DNA from: a virus
Length of the DNA stretch: 64,000 nt
Direction: 5' to 3' (one strand)
Virus record (IMG/VR): IMGVR_UViG_3300043811_000050
Span: 1-64,000 of that record
Below the pieces are notes generated by a model. The model saw only the letters and a list, made by a program, of their open reading frames with translations. It ran no database searches and was not told where the DNA came from. Made by a program: the position numbers and the translations under genes. Below are positions 1-7,837 of the stretch, in pieces (the first letter of the stretch is position 1; each line of letters begins with the position of its first letter).

Positions 1-495
1 CAGGACGTGCTGGTCGGCGTGCCGGGGGAGACAAACTTCAAGGGCCGCAAGGCCGGCGAACCATCTAATTCTGCTTTGGCCTACGTGCATGATAACGGCG
101 CACCCGAGGCCAGCATCCCGGCGCGTCCGTTCATGAGACCCGGAATAAGGGCGGCTAAGAAAGCGATCGTAGTACAGCTTCAGCTGGCCGGCAGGGCGGC
201 CATCGATGGCGACAGCACGAAGGTCATGGCGCGGTTGCACGCTGCCGGGCTCGCCGCCGTCGCCAGCATCCGCGCCGTTATTACCGCGGGCATCCCACCG
301 CCGCTGGCGCCGAGCACCGTAGAAAAGCGCATCGCGCGGCGGGCGAGCGGCACGTGGCGTCGTAAGCGACGCGCCGAGGTTGCGGCGAACGTTGCCGCTG
401 GCGCCGCCCCGGGCGAGGGCATTTTTACGCCGCTTATAGACACTGGAGCTTTGAGGGCGGCGATAACGCACGTTATCAGGCCAAAAGCAAGATGA
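1..495 (+). CDS. Tail-completion / virion-morphogenesis protein (5' partial)
   Basis: The reading frame is open from the first base, so the true start may lie upstream; a GTG at 7 is the first candidate inside the window. The protein has the pattern of small tail-completion proteins (Mu-type virion morphogenesis or HK97 gp10-like): an N-terminal VGVPGETNFKG motif, then ALAYVHDNGAPEASIPARPF, a basic middle part, and the C-terminal LIDTGALRAAITHVIR. These proteins cap or join the tail to the head during assembly. The stop overlaps the next start (ATGA). The family call rests on motif recall only. Confidence 0.75.
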   Translation, partial: QDVLVGVPGETNFKGRKAGEPSNSALAYVHDNGAPEASIPARPFMRPGIRAAKKAIVVQLQLAGRAAIDGDSTKVMARLHAAGLAAVASIRAVITAGIPPPLAPSTVEKRIARRASGTWRRKRRAEVAANVAAGAAPGEGIFTPLIDTGALRAAITHVIRPKAR

Positions 496-908
496 GCCTC
501 ATCGATGTAGACGACGTAATCTTCGACCCGTTCGTGGCGGGCCAGTTCGTAACGGTCGTGCGCCGCGAGCAGGAAGTCAACGAGCAAGGTGAAGGCGTCG
601 AAACCGATACCACGATCCCGAACGTCGTCGCCAGCGTCACGCCTACGGGGGACAATTCGCTTGTACGGGAAGAGGCGTTCAGCGCGCAGGCGCAGACTAT
701 TCGAGTCATTACGGCGTTTCGCCTGCGGGGTCAGACGAAAGACCCGAGCACAGGCAAGTCATTCTTGCCGGACATAGTCCTGTGGCATAGCGACAGCTAC
801 ATCGTCAAAATCGTCAACGACTATACGCCCTACGGCGCCGGGTTCATCGAGGCTGAGTGCGAGAGCATCGACTATCAGCAGGCTCCGGCGCGGTGGGGCC
901 AGGGTTAA
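492..908 (+). CDS. Head-tail junction / tail-completion type protein
   Basis: A 138-residue soluble protein whose start overlaps the stop of the preceding completion gene. It is rich in acidic and beta-forming residues and has no signal peptide or membrane segment. Its position between a completion protein and the first tail-surface protein fits a neck or head-completion role, but I see no diagnostic motif. The tight overlap indicates translational coupling with its neighbour. Function is inferred from position only. Confidence 0.6.
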   Translation: MSLIDVDDVIFDPFVAGQFVTVVRREQEVNEQGEGVETDTTIPNVVASVTPTGDNSLVREEAFSAQAQTIRVITAFRLRGQTKDPSTGKSFLPDIVLWHSDSYIVKIVNDYTPYGAGFIEAECESIDYQQAPARWGQG

Positions 909-923
909 TCAGGAGACGGACCG

Positions 924-1898
924 ATGATCATCAAGAGGGTTTCTGACGGCGTGACTCGTCGGCGATGGCCAAAGCACTTGCTGGCAGGCGCGAGCATGGC
1001 CGCGCTCTCGATGGCGATGCTGCAAGCGGGCTTCTCGGACTATGCGGCCAAGAACTTCCTGAACTCCGTCGTCGGCCTAACCGGCGTTCAGCCCGTCTAT
1101 CTTGCCCTGTTCACGACGGCGCCGACGAGCGACGCTGGAACCGGGGGGACTGAGGTGAGTGGTACGGACTATGCTCGCGTGCAGATCGCTGGCCAGGTTG
1201 CCGCCACGGCATCGTGGACGACGTCAACGACCAACATCACCATGACGTCGAACCCCGGCTGGGTGACGCCGGGGATGAACGTGTACGATGCCACCAACTC
1301 CCAGCAGATTGGCACCGTGCTGACCTACGTCGGAACGGCGCTCGTCTTGACCGCGAACGCGGCGCACGCTAGCGCGGGCTCGACCGACAGCCTCGCCTTC
1401 TGCGCGTTTGCGCCGGCCGTCGGATCGGCAAACAATCCCGAGCCAAACACGACTCCAGTCTCGTCGACCTCCACGAACACGACGATCACATTCGCAACAG
1501 CGGGATCGAATTGGGGTACGGCAACTTCATTCGGTCTCTACGACGCATTGACCAGTGGCAACCTGCTAGGATGGGATTATATTGGTATTTATAAGTGGAT
1601 ACCATTCACTTGCACGAATGCGTCTCCCGGTGTCATGACGGCTGATACCGCGGCTGACGCCCCTCCCAACGGGTCATCGATCGTTGTCACGCAGAAATAT
1701 GGTGGAACGTTACCGCCCACGGGTGGATCGTGGGCTGGCTTGTTGACGACGGCGGGGCTCTCCGGCGCTACTTTCAACGCCAGCGTGAGCACGACTGGCA
1801 TTGGCGGCGGTCAGTTTCGCCAGGTCGCCGTTCAATCCATTCCGAACAACGTGACGGCCAGCTTCGGGGCAGGCACATTGGCTTTAACGCTGGCGTAA
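924..1898 (+). CDS. Tail protein with Gp80-like domain and N-terminal leader
   Basis: 324 residues with a good Shine-Dalgarno (AGGAGACGG) before ATG 924. From about residue 36 it has the signature of phage Gp80-like tail or fibre proteins: FSDYAAKNFLNSVVG, then PVYLALFTTAPTSDAGTGGTEVSG, then an A-rich beta region ending in an ALTLA tail. Oddly, this domain follows a basic and hydrophobic leader (RRRWPKHLLAGASMAALSM) that resembles an export signal, where the family usually begins directly at the SDY segment. It is probably a virion surface or fibre-associated protein. The function of the leader is unknown. Confidence 0.7.
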   Translation: MIIKRVSDGVTRRRWPKHLLAGASMAALSMAMLQAGFSDYAAKNFLNSVVGLTGVQPVYLALFTTAPTSDAGTGGTEVSGTDYARVQIAGQVAATASWTTSTTNITMTSNPGWVTPGMNVYDATNSQQIGTVLTYVGTALVLTANAAHASAGSTDSLAFCAFAPAVGSANNPEPNTTPVSSTSTNTTITFATAGSNWGTATSFGLYDALTSGNLLGWDYIGIYKWIPFTCTNASPGVMTADTAADAPPNGSSIVVTQKYGGTLPPTGGSWAGLLTTAGLSGATFNASVSTTGIGGGQFRQVAVQSIPNNVTASFGAGTLALTLA

Positions 1899-1907
1899 GC
1901 TGACATC

Positions 1908-3734
1908 GTGGCGACCGTCCAAGTCATCCTCACGAGCGCCAACACGTCGCCTTGGCTCGTGCCGGCTAACTTCGGCGCGCTCGTTTCGGTTGAGTGCGTA
2001 GCCGGGGGAGGGAGCGGCGGTGCCGCGCGCGGCGGAGCTGGGGCCGGAGCGAGTGGCGGCGGTGGGGGCGAATACGCGAAATCGACTGGCGCTCAACTGA
2101 CGGGGAATATCGGCAGTGGCGGCACGCCATGGATCGGGTGGACCCGTGGCTTCACGACAGTACCTTTTTCGTGCCCTGCCGGGGTAGCTGGAGTAACAAC
2201 TACAGGGGTCGGGACGAGCGGGATACCAGGCGGCAATGCCATTTTCGGTGCCACCACGTTAGGTGGCATCACACTGACCACAGGTGTGGGCGCCGTCGGA
2301 GGATCGGGCGGCGGTGGCGTGACGTCCGGTAATACCATAGCCGGCGGAGCTGGTGGCACCGGCGGCGTAGGCTACACGCTCAGCAATGGCGGCGCCGGCG
2401 GCAATGTTACCGCTCGTGCCGGTTCCGGTGGCGGTGGAGCAGGTGGCCCGAGCGGAGCCGGCATCGCTGGTGTGGCTGGGGGCACTACGTCAATCGGAAC
2501 GAATGGCGGGGCAGGCGACGCGAATGCTTCCCTCACGGCCGGCGCCGGCGGAGTGGGCTCAACTACGAGTCCGGCCGGTGCTGGTGGGAATGGTACAGAA
2601 TGGGGCGCAGCCGGATGTGGGGGAGGCGGCGGAGGGCTCTTCGATACGAGCAGCGGAACGGCCGGTGCCGGCGGCCTATATGGCGGCGGCGGAGGTGGCT
2701 GCAATACAGCAACCAGTCCGGCCACATCCGGGGCCGCTGGCGGGGCACTCATCGTCATCACGTACATTACTGCGGTGGTAGCTCTCACGGGGCAGATGGG
2801 ATCGCAGTCTAAGGGCATTGGAATGGTAATGGCCGGAGCAGTTCTGCACGGCCGGGTGACTGGGGCAATGCAAGGGCGTGCGGCGCCCCATGGCGCGGTT
2901 TTGCTGACGGGGCAACTGACTACCCAGGCTAAAGGATCGGCGCATTCTTCGGGGGCGGCGATGCTCGCTGGGGTCATGACGATGATGGCTAAGGCTCGCG
3001 GAGCGATGGCGGGCGTCGTGCCACTGGCAGGTCGGCTGACCTCTCAGTTCAAGATCACCCCTGGTCTATTATCGATCAGCTTATTCGTGGCACTTACAGG
3101 TCGCATCTCCGGTCAGCTAAAGGCACGAGCGGCCCCGTCGGCGGCAGTAGCGCTATCCGGCACCATGACGACGCAGGCTCAGGGTTCAGCGCCACCCCCT
3201 ACGCTGCTCATCTTCCTGACGGGAAGGCTCGCTGCGCAGGCTAAGGGCGCTGCGACGGCGACTGCCAATGTCGCGTTGACCGGGTGTGCTACTATGATGG
3301 CTGCCGGTCGTGGCGTAGCCGGTGGCATCGTGCCGCTTTCGGGCGCATTGGCCGCGATGGTCAAGGCGACTGCCGGCCTAGCGGGGGATACTCTACTTAC
3401 CGGGCGACTGACGGCGATGGCCGCTGGAACTTCTCAGATTACGGCAATGGCTGCGCTCGTTGGTCGCGTGCAAGGCGCACTCAAGGCGACGGCTTCCATT
3501 GCGATAGTGGGTATGGTTCATCTTACCGGCCGCATGTCGGCCATGGCCACAGGGCGCGGCCTCATTACTGCTTATTCCAGTCTCGTCGGCCTCGTCGGAG
3601 GGATCAAGGGAATGATGACCGGGCGGGGATCACTGACGATGTACAACGCCCCGCACTCGGTCTCGCTCGTCGTCAACTCGTGGACGGTCAATCTCGGGGT
3701 CGCTCAGGCGACCGTCAATTTGGTGATTGAGTAA
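1908..3734 (+). CDS. Glycine-rich structural protein with 20-residue repeat array
   Basis: 608 residues starting at GTG 1908. The N-terminal third (about residues 30-285) is a glycine-rich low-complexity region (GGAGGTGGVG-type), typical of phage fibre tips and polyglycine-II bundles. From about residue 290 to 579 there is an array of roughly 14 degenerate 20-residue units with the core hydrophobic-LTGRLT-x-QAKG followed by a small-residue stretch. The C-terminus (LVVNSWTVNLGVAQATVNLVIE) ends in beta strands. It lies between the Gp80-like protein and the neck/terminator genes. A tail fibre or adhesin is the likely role; it could also be a virion decoration protein. Confidence 0.65.
   Translation: MATVQVILTSANTSPWLVPANFGALVSVECVAGGGSGGAARGGAGAGASGGGGGEYAKSTGAQLTGNIGSGGTPWIGWTRGFTTVPFSCPAGVAGVTTTGVGTSGIPGGNAIFGATTLGGITLTTGVGAVGGSGGGGVTSGNTIAGGAGGTGGVGYTLSNGGAGGNVTARAGSGGGGAGGPSGAGIAGVAGGTTSIGTNGGAGDANASLTAGAGGVGSTTSPAGAGGNGTEWGAAGCGGGGGGLFDTSSGTAGAGGLYGGGGGGCNTATSPATSGAAGGALIVITYITAVVALTGQMGSQSKGIGMVMAGAVLHGRVTGAMQGRAAPHGAVLLTGQLTTQAKGSAHSSGAAMLAGVMTMMAKARGAMAGVVPLAGRLTSQFKITPGLLSISLFVALTGRISGQLKARAAPSAAVALSGTMTTQAQGSAPPPTLLIFLTGRLAAQAKGAATATANVALTGCATMMAAGRGVAGGIVPLSGALAAMVKATAGLAGDTLLTGRLTAMAAGTSQITAMAALVGRVQGALKATASIAIVGMVHLTGRMSAMATGRGLITAYSSLVGLVGGIKGMMTGRGSLTMYNAPHSVSLVVNSWTVNLGVAQATVNLVIE
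2775..3644 (+). repeat. Array of about 14 degenerate 60-bp (20-aa) coding repeats
   Basis: Reading the protein in steps of 20 residues lines up the units V-x-LTG-(Q/R)-(L/M)-(T/S)-x-(Q/M)-(A/L)-K-G. Examples are VLLTGQLTTQAKGSAHSSGA and AALVGRVQGALKATASIAIV. The DNA copies have diverged, so the repeat is maintained at protein level. Confidence 0.7.
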
Positions 3735-4081
3735 TGTCGTTCCTGGACTACTATGGCCCGACGCCGTCATTCTTTCTGGGGGGGACTCTGTTCTTCTCAG
3801 CGTCGTTTCTCGATCAGAATGGCAACCCGACCAATCCGGCTTCAGTCATAGTCAACCTAGTATATCCGGCCCAGGGCGGCGGAACGAAATCGACAAGTAT
3901 CCCCATGATAGTTACCGGTTTTCAGTGGACGGCGAATTGGGTGGCTGATTCAGCTTCTCCTGTACTGGCGGCCGTAGGCCTGGTGTATGGCAGCCTGCAG
4001 AGCAATCCACCGCTTCCGGCTGTGAAAGATTTTCAACTGTTTTTATCAGCAAATCCCGCCAATCAGGCGCTTGACGTATGA
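3734..4081 (+). CDS. Small beta-rich virion-associated protein, function unknown
   Basis: 115 residues directly following the repeat protein. It contains the pattern FSASFLDQNGNPTNPASVIVNLVYP, typical of small Ig-like phage proteins, and has no membrane segment. Its stop overlaps the start of the neck-terminator gene by four bases, so it belongs to the tail operon. It may be an accessory to the upstream fibre-like protein, but no specific role can be read from the sequence. Confidence 0.6.
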   Translation: MSFLDYYGPTPSFFLGGTLFFSASFLDQNGNPTNPASVIVNLVYPAQGGGTKSTSIPMIVTGFQWTANWVADSASPVLAAVGLVYGSLQSNPPLPAVKDFQLFLSANPANQALDV

Positions 4082-4674
4082 CCGATTCATCGACAGGAGG
4101 ATATCTCGTCCCAGCAGCATTGCCCGCACCGCTGCAGGATCAGCAGCTTTACGAGGCGCTGCAGTCCATGGTCGTTGGCGTTACCGGCCTGGATGGAACA
4201 TTGGTACGCCCGCGCTGGCAGCCGGAACCGAGTCTCATCCCCGCAGCAGGGACGTGCTGGATCGCGATAGGCGTGACCGACCGCGAGGCCGATGTGTTCC
4301 CGTTCCTCGGGTTCTTTCCGAACGACACGACGAACTACCAGCTGCAACGTCACGAAGAGTTCACGATGCTCGCCAGCGTCTATGATCTCGGCTACAACGG
4401 CGAGGCCGATACCGTGGCAGCTGTACTGCGCGATGGTATCATGATTCCGCAGAACAACGACGCGCTCGCAGCCAACGGCATCTACGTGGTGGGAGACGCT
4501 GACCTTGCCGTAGCGCCGTCATTGTTCAAGCAGCGATGGATGTATCGAGTGGACTTGAAGATTCGGTTCCGTAGACAGATCACGCGGCAATACTCGGTTG
4601 ATCCGTTGGCGACGGTCGGAGTCGACCTGTATACTGACGATGGCCAGCCGCCGCGCGTCATATCTGGTTCTTGA
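4078..4674 (+). CDS. Tail terminator (neck) protein, LIC_12616-like
   Basis: 198 residues with the layout of the neck-terminator family: an N-terminal LQDQQLYEALQSMVVGVTGLD helix, then RPRWQPEP, the core W-IAIGVTDREADVFPF and the segment QLQRHEEFTMLASVYD. Proteins of this family close the tail tube and join it to the neck; they usually lie directly upstream of the sheath and tube genes, as here. It overlaps the preceding gene by four bases. Length is normal for the family. Confidence 0.75.
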   Translation: MTDSSTGGYLVPAALPAPLQDQQLYEALQSMVVGVTGLDGTLVRPRWQPEPSLIPAAGTCWIAIGVTDREADVFPFLGFFPNDTTNYQLQRHEEFTMLASVYDLGYNGEADTVAAVLRDGIMIPQNNDALAANGIYVVGDADLAVAPSLFKQRWMYRVDLKIRFRRQITRQYSVDPLATVGVDLYTDDGQPPRVISGS

Positions 4675-4675
4675 A

Positions 4676-4729
4676 ATGGCCAAATACAGCTTCATAAATG
4701 TTGATGCCTCTCTGAGGGGGCCTAGTAGG
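4676..4729 (+). pseudogene. Fragment resembling the 5' end of the tail-tube gene
   Basis: ATG 4676 opens a frame beginning MAKYSFINVDASLRGP, which matches the start of the tube protein at 6572 (MAAYSFINIAMSIVGP) at 10 of 16 residues. There is no Shine-Dalgarno before 4676. After the match the frame continues into the unrelated small gene that begins at 4730. It looks like a duplicated or displaced piece of the tube gene left at an insertion junction. Confidence 0.5.
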
Positions 4730-5014
4730 ATGGATGAGATGGAACCTCATGAAAAGCGTGCTGCCGAGATGGACTCACTGCTCGAGGAGCACAAGGCGCG
4801 CGTTGCGCTGTTGCCGCCACACATCTACGCCCATAACCTGATACCAATTGCCGAGATCCAGCGAGCAACGCAGAACAACCTGGTGCGGGCGCAGGGACTG
4901 GCAGCTTCGTGCAAGGCTTATGCTGCTGCCGTCGAAGCTATGTGGACGCGCCACGCCGCCGAGGAGGCCGAAGAGCGCGGCGGCGGAGTTCGCGAAGAGA
5001 TTAAGGAGCACTGA
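4730..5014 (+). CDS. Small hydrophilic protein of unknown function
   Basis: 94 residues if started at ATG 4730, which is preceded by the purine-rich GAGGGGG at suitable distance; an in-frame ATG at 4676 would add a fragment resembling the tube protein. The sequence is charged and alpha-helical (HEKRAAEMDSLLEEHKARV, later AEEAEERGGGVREEIKEH) with no known motif. It sits between the terminator and sheath genes, where related phages usually have no extra gene, so it may be a small insertion. Confidence 0.6.
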   Translation: MDEMEPHEKRAAEMDSLLEEHKARVALLPPHIYAHNLIPIAEIQRATQNNLVRAQGLAASCKAYAAAVEAMWTRHAAEEAEERGGGVREEIKEH

Positions 5015-5017
5015 GAC

Positions 5018-6556
5018 ATGACCACCGGCCTCCCCGTTGCCCTCATCGTCGCTGTCTCAGTCTCCATCACACCGAGCGGAACGCCGACGCCGAACTTTAA
5101 CACCGGCCTCGTCATGGGATCATCCAGCGTGATCGACGTAGTCACGCGGATGCGCACCTACTCGACGCTGACCGCTGTTGCCAATGACTTTGGCACATCG
5201 GCGCCGGAATATCTTGCGGCGCAGGCATGGTTCGGCCAGCTACCGCAGCCGACGTCCCTCAACATCGGGCGGTGGGCGCAGGCTGCTACACCCGGTCAGC
5301 TGTACTGTGGCGGACTCAGTGCGGCGAATACGCTCGTCTCGGCGTGGTCGAGTATCAGTAATGGCTCGTTCAAGATCAACGTGGACGGCGCGGGTCTCAT
5401 CGCCATCACCGGCCTTAACTTCTCGTCCGGCCCCGTCACTACCCTCAATGGCGTGGCGTCGGTCATCCAGACGGCCCTGCAAGCCATCGGTACCGGAGGC
5501 TATACGGCAGCGACCTGCGTCTACAACAGCGTCTACAATCGCTTCATCATCACGTCAGGGGTGACGGGTACTACGTCGACCGTCAGCTTCCTGCAGGGCG
5601 GCGGCGGTGGCACCGACATCTCGGCCCAGCTCGCCGGGCTCTCGACATCCTCGGGCGCTTACGTCGCCAACGGCATCACTGCCGAGACCTACCTTAGCGC
5701 GGTGACGACGCTCGACGTGAACTATGGCGGTCAGTGGTATGAGCTATTCACGACCAGCGCGGCGGACAGCGACGTAGAGGCCATCGCGCCCTACATCGAA
5801 GCCGCTGGAACCGCGCTGCATTATTACTTCGTCACCAGCCAGGAGGCTGCGACCATCACGACCGGCGACAGCACCAGCTTGGCTTACACGTTGAAGCAAA
5901 CCGGCTACAACCACACCGCCGTCATGTACAGCGGGCAGAGTGCCTACGCGGGCGTATCATTGGGCGCTCGCATCGTTACGGTCAATTGGTCCGGGCAGAA
6001 CACGACGCTGACATTGATGTTCAAGCAGTTGCCGGGCATCGCGGCGGACACATTGACCACGACGCAGCTCGGCCAGGCGCTCAGCAGCAATGCCAATGTC
6101 TATGTAAACTACAACAACGTTCAGGCGGCTGGCGTAACGCCGATCACGCAGCCGGGCGTCGCGACCAGTGGCATCTACATCGACAGCATCGTCGGCATCG
6201 ACGTGCTGGCGGCAACCATCCAGGCGAACTTGTTCAACGTGCTGGTGGGCACGCCGAAGGTCCCGCAAACCGATGCTGGTCAGGGTGTGCTCGCCAACTC
6301 GATCTCGGGCTCGGTCAAGGGCTTTGCCACTAATCCGGGCAACGGATTGCTCGGACCGGGTGTATGGAACGCAGCAGGTTTCGGCCAGCTGACGCAAGGC
6401 GCGTGGATGCCAACCGGCTACTACGTCTATCAGCCGCCGATCTCGGGTCAGTCTCAGAGCCAGCGGCAGGCGCGACAGTCGGTGCCGTTCCAGGTCGCGG
6501 CGAAACTTGCCGAAGCGACGCAGTCGGTCAGCGTGCTGCTGAGCGTCAACCAGTAA
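5018..6556 (+). CDS. Tail sheath protein (DUF3383 type)
   Basis: 512 residues, typical for the DUF3383 sheath family of contractile-tailed phages. It starts MTTGLPVALIVAVSVSITPS and contains FNTGLVMGSSSVIDV and FGTSAPEYLAAQAWF. The C-terminal half (GIYIDSIVGIDVLAATIQAN, later VPFQVAAKLAEATQSVSVLL) forms the conserved sheath core that polymerises round the tube and contracts during infection. Directly followed by the tube gene. This gene establishes the contractile tail. Confidence 0.9.
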   Translation: MTTGLPVALIVAVSVSITPSGTPTPNFNTGLVMGSSSVIDVVTRMRTYSTLTAVANDFGTSAPEYLAAQAWFGQLPQPTSLNIGRWAQAATPGQLYCGGLSAANTLVSAWSSISNGSFKINVDGAGLIAITGLNFSSGPVTTLNGVASVIQTALQAIGTGGYTAATCVYNSVYNRFIITSGVTGTTSTVSFLQGGGGGTDISAQLAGLSTSSGAYVANGITAETYLSAVTTLDVNYGGQWYELFTTSAADSDVEAIAPYIEAAGTALHYYFVTSQEAATITTGDSTSLAYTLKQTGYNHTAVMYSGQSAYAGVSLGARIVTVNWSGQNTTLTLMFKQLPGIAADTLTTTQLGQALSSNANVYVNYNNVQAAGVTPITQPGVATSGIYIDSIVGIDVLAATIQANLFNVLVGTPKVPQTDAGQGVLANSISGSVKGFATNPGNGLLGPGVWNAAGFGQLTQGAWMPTGYYVYQPPISGQSQSQRQARQSVPFQVAAKLAEATQSVSVLLSVNQ

Positions 6557-6571
6557 CCATAGGAGGGCGCC

Positions 6572-7027
6572 GTGGCGGCCTACAGCTTTATAAATATTGC
6601 CATGTCTATTGTGGGGCCAGGCGGCGCCTTCAATCTCGGCTATGGTTCTGGCGACGCTGAAGAGGGCATAACTATTGAGATGATCGACGACAAGAACAAG
6701 ATGGACGTCGGTGCAGATGGTTCCATCATGCACAGCCTACGCGCCAGCAACGCCGGGCGCATTACGGTGCGATTGCTCAAGACTGCGCCGACGAACTCAC
6801 TGCTCTCGGGTCTCTATAATTTTCAGCGGTTCAGCAGCGGTAACTGGGGTCAAAACTCTATTGTTACTACTGACACAGCGCGTGGTGACTTGGTCCTTGC
6901 CAGTCAGATGGCGTTCGTCAAGCAGAGCGACCTGACTTACGCTCAGGACGGCAACTACAACACGTGGGTCTTCATCGGCAGCATCGACAACGAGCTGCTG
7001 GGCACCGGCACACCGAGTGCGAACTGA
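6572..7027 (+). CDS. Tail tube protein (DUF3277 type)
   Basis: 151 residues, GTG start at 6572 with a strong AGGAGGG Shine-Dalgarno. The opening YSFINIAMSIVGPGGAFNLG and the segment GITIEMIDDKNKMDVGADGS are characteristic of the DUF3277 tube family (KPP10-like myoviruses). The protein forms the inner rigid tube inside the sheath. The stop overlaps the chaperone start (TGATG). Fragment 4676-4729 resembles its N-terminus. Confidence 0.88.
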   Translation: MAAYSFINIAMSIVGPGGAFNLGYGSGDAEEGITIEMIDDKNKMDVGADGSIMHSLRASNAGRITVRLLKTAPTNSLLSGLYNFQRFSSGNWGQNSIVTTDTARGDLVLASQMAFVKQSDLTYAQDGNYNTWVFIGSIDNELLGTGTPSAN

Positions 7028-7464
7028 TGCCTGACACCACTGAATATCTCGGCCACACCTACCGCGTCGAATCCATGACGGTGATGGTGGAACTCCACGT
7101 GGCGCGGCGCATGGGAGCGGCGATGGTGGAAGCTGTGGCGGAGAGCTATCGACGCGGCGACACGCAAATCCTGCTTCCTGAGGTGATCGCGTGGGGCAGC
7201 CTCAGCAACGAGGACGTCGAGTACATCGTCAATGCATGCATGGGCGCGTTGCGGCGGCACGATCCCAAGCGCGAGCAGTGGGCTCCGGTGTGGGCGGCGG
7301 GGCAACCAATGTTCCAGGACATCGACCGCCCGACAATGATGCACCTCGTCGGGGAGGTGCTGCGCTTGCGCATCGGCCCTTTCTCACCAGAGCCCGCCCC
7401 GAAGGCATCAAGCGACGCGAAGGTGGACGGTGGGCCAGCCTCCCCGGCGGGGAAGACTACTTGA
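7027..7464 (+). CDS. Tail assembly chaperone, short form
   Basis: 145 residues starting at ATG 7027, overlapping the tube stop. Position between tube and tape measure, small size and a second ORF in the -1 frame are the hallmarks of tail-assembly chaperone pairs (lambda G/GT type). The body (YLGHTYRVESMTVMVELHVA, NEDVEYIVNACMGALRR) is alpha-helical. The chaperone binds the tape measure and recruits tube subunits; it is absent from the mature virion. A slippery heptamer near its 3' end would produce a longer fusion form. Confidence 0.75.
   Translation: MPDTTEYLGHTYRVESMTVMVELHVARRMGAAMVEAVAESYRRGDTQILLPEVIAWGSLSNEDVEYIVNACMGALRRHDPKREQWAPVWAAGQPMFQDIDRPTMMHLVGEVLRLRIGPFSPEPAPKASSDAKVDGGPASPAGKTT
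7377..7383 (+). other. Candidate -1 frameshift site CCCTTTC in the tail chaperone gene
   Basis: In the phase of the chaperone gene the bases read C CCT TTC, a canonical X-XXY-YYZ slippery heptamer. A -1 slip continues in the frame that is open to 7604. A weaker alternative, G GGG AAG at 7449-7455, also precedes the zero-frame stop. Confidence 0.55.
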
Positions 7465-7604
7465 TGCGCCCAGTTATTGAAGGGTGCCTGTCGCTGGTTG
7501 ACTTGCACGATACGCGCATTGGGCTGCTGGACATTGGGCTGCTGAATGACGCACTCGACGTGCGTGCGGAGAACGAGCGGCGGGCAAATGAGAGAGACAA
7601 ATGA
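7383..7604 (+). CDS. Tail assembly chaperone, -1 frameshift extension
   Basis: The -1 frame is open through the end of the chaperone gene to 7604 and encodes WASLPGGEDYLMRPVIEG followed by LHDTRIGLLDIGLLNDALDV. This fits the second domain of chaperone pairs in DUF3383/DUF3277 phages. A frameshift at 7377-7383 would give a fusion of about 192 residues. Alternatively the 46-codon ORF beginning at ATG 7464, which overlaps the zero-frame stop, could be translated by coupling. The stop overlaps the next gene. Confidence 0.55.
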   Translation, partial: LTRARPEGIKRREGGRWASLPGGEDYLMRPVIEGCLSLVDLHDTRIGLLDIGLLNDALDVRAENERRANERDK

Positions 7605-7837
7605 CAGATAATGAAAAGCTTTATGATGCCTTGGTTGCTCAGATGGAGTATGTGCAGGCGCTTCAACGTCATCAGCTGCTGTGGTTAAAATGGGTACTGG
7701 CAACTTGCCCGGAGAAACTACCGAATACCGGCTTACCCACTGAAGATATTGCCAATGCCACCGCCGCCGTAAATAATGCACGGGATAACGCCATGACTGC
7801 ATATTATGCGGCAATACCAGGAATACTGCGACAGTGA
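7601..7837 (+). CDS. Small helical protein of unknown function
   Basis: 78 residues, overlapping both neighbours by four bases. The sequence has two helices (LYDALVAQMEYVQALQRHQL and DIANATAAVNNARDNAMTAY) and no known motif. It is more AT-rich than the surrounding tail genes. Between the chaperone and tape measure, a role as a third assembly factor is possible, but this is only positional. Confidence 0.55.
   Translation: MTDNEKLYDALVAQMEYVQALQRHQLLWLKWVLATCPEKLPNTGLPTEDIANATAAVNNARDNAMTAYYAAIPGILRQ

Noticed and set aside
2093-2977. Long - strand ORFs opposite the glycine-rich protein
   Set aside because: They are proline-rich mirror images of glycine codons and have no ribosome sites; the + strand gene is in operon order.
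5957-6733. 258-codon - strand ORF
   Set aside because: Antisense to the end of the sheath and the start of the tube gene, with Arg-rich composition typical of a shadow frame.
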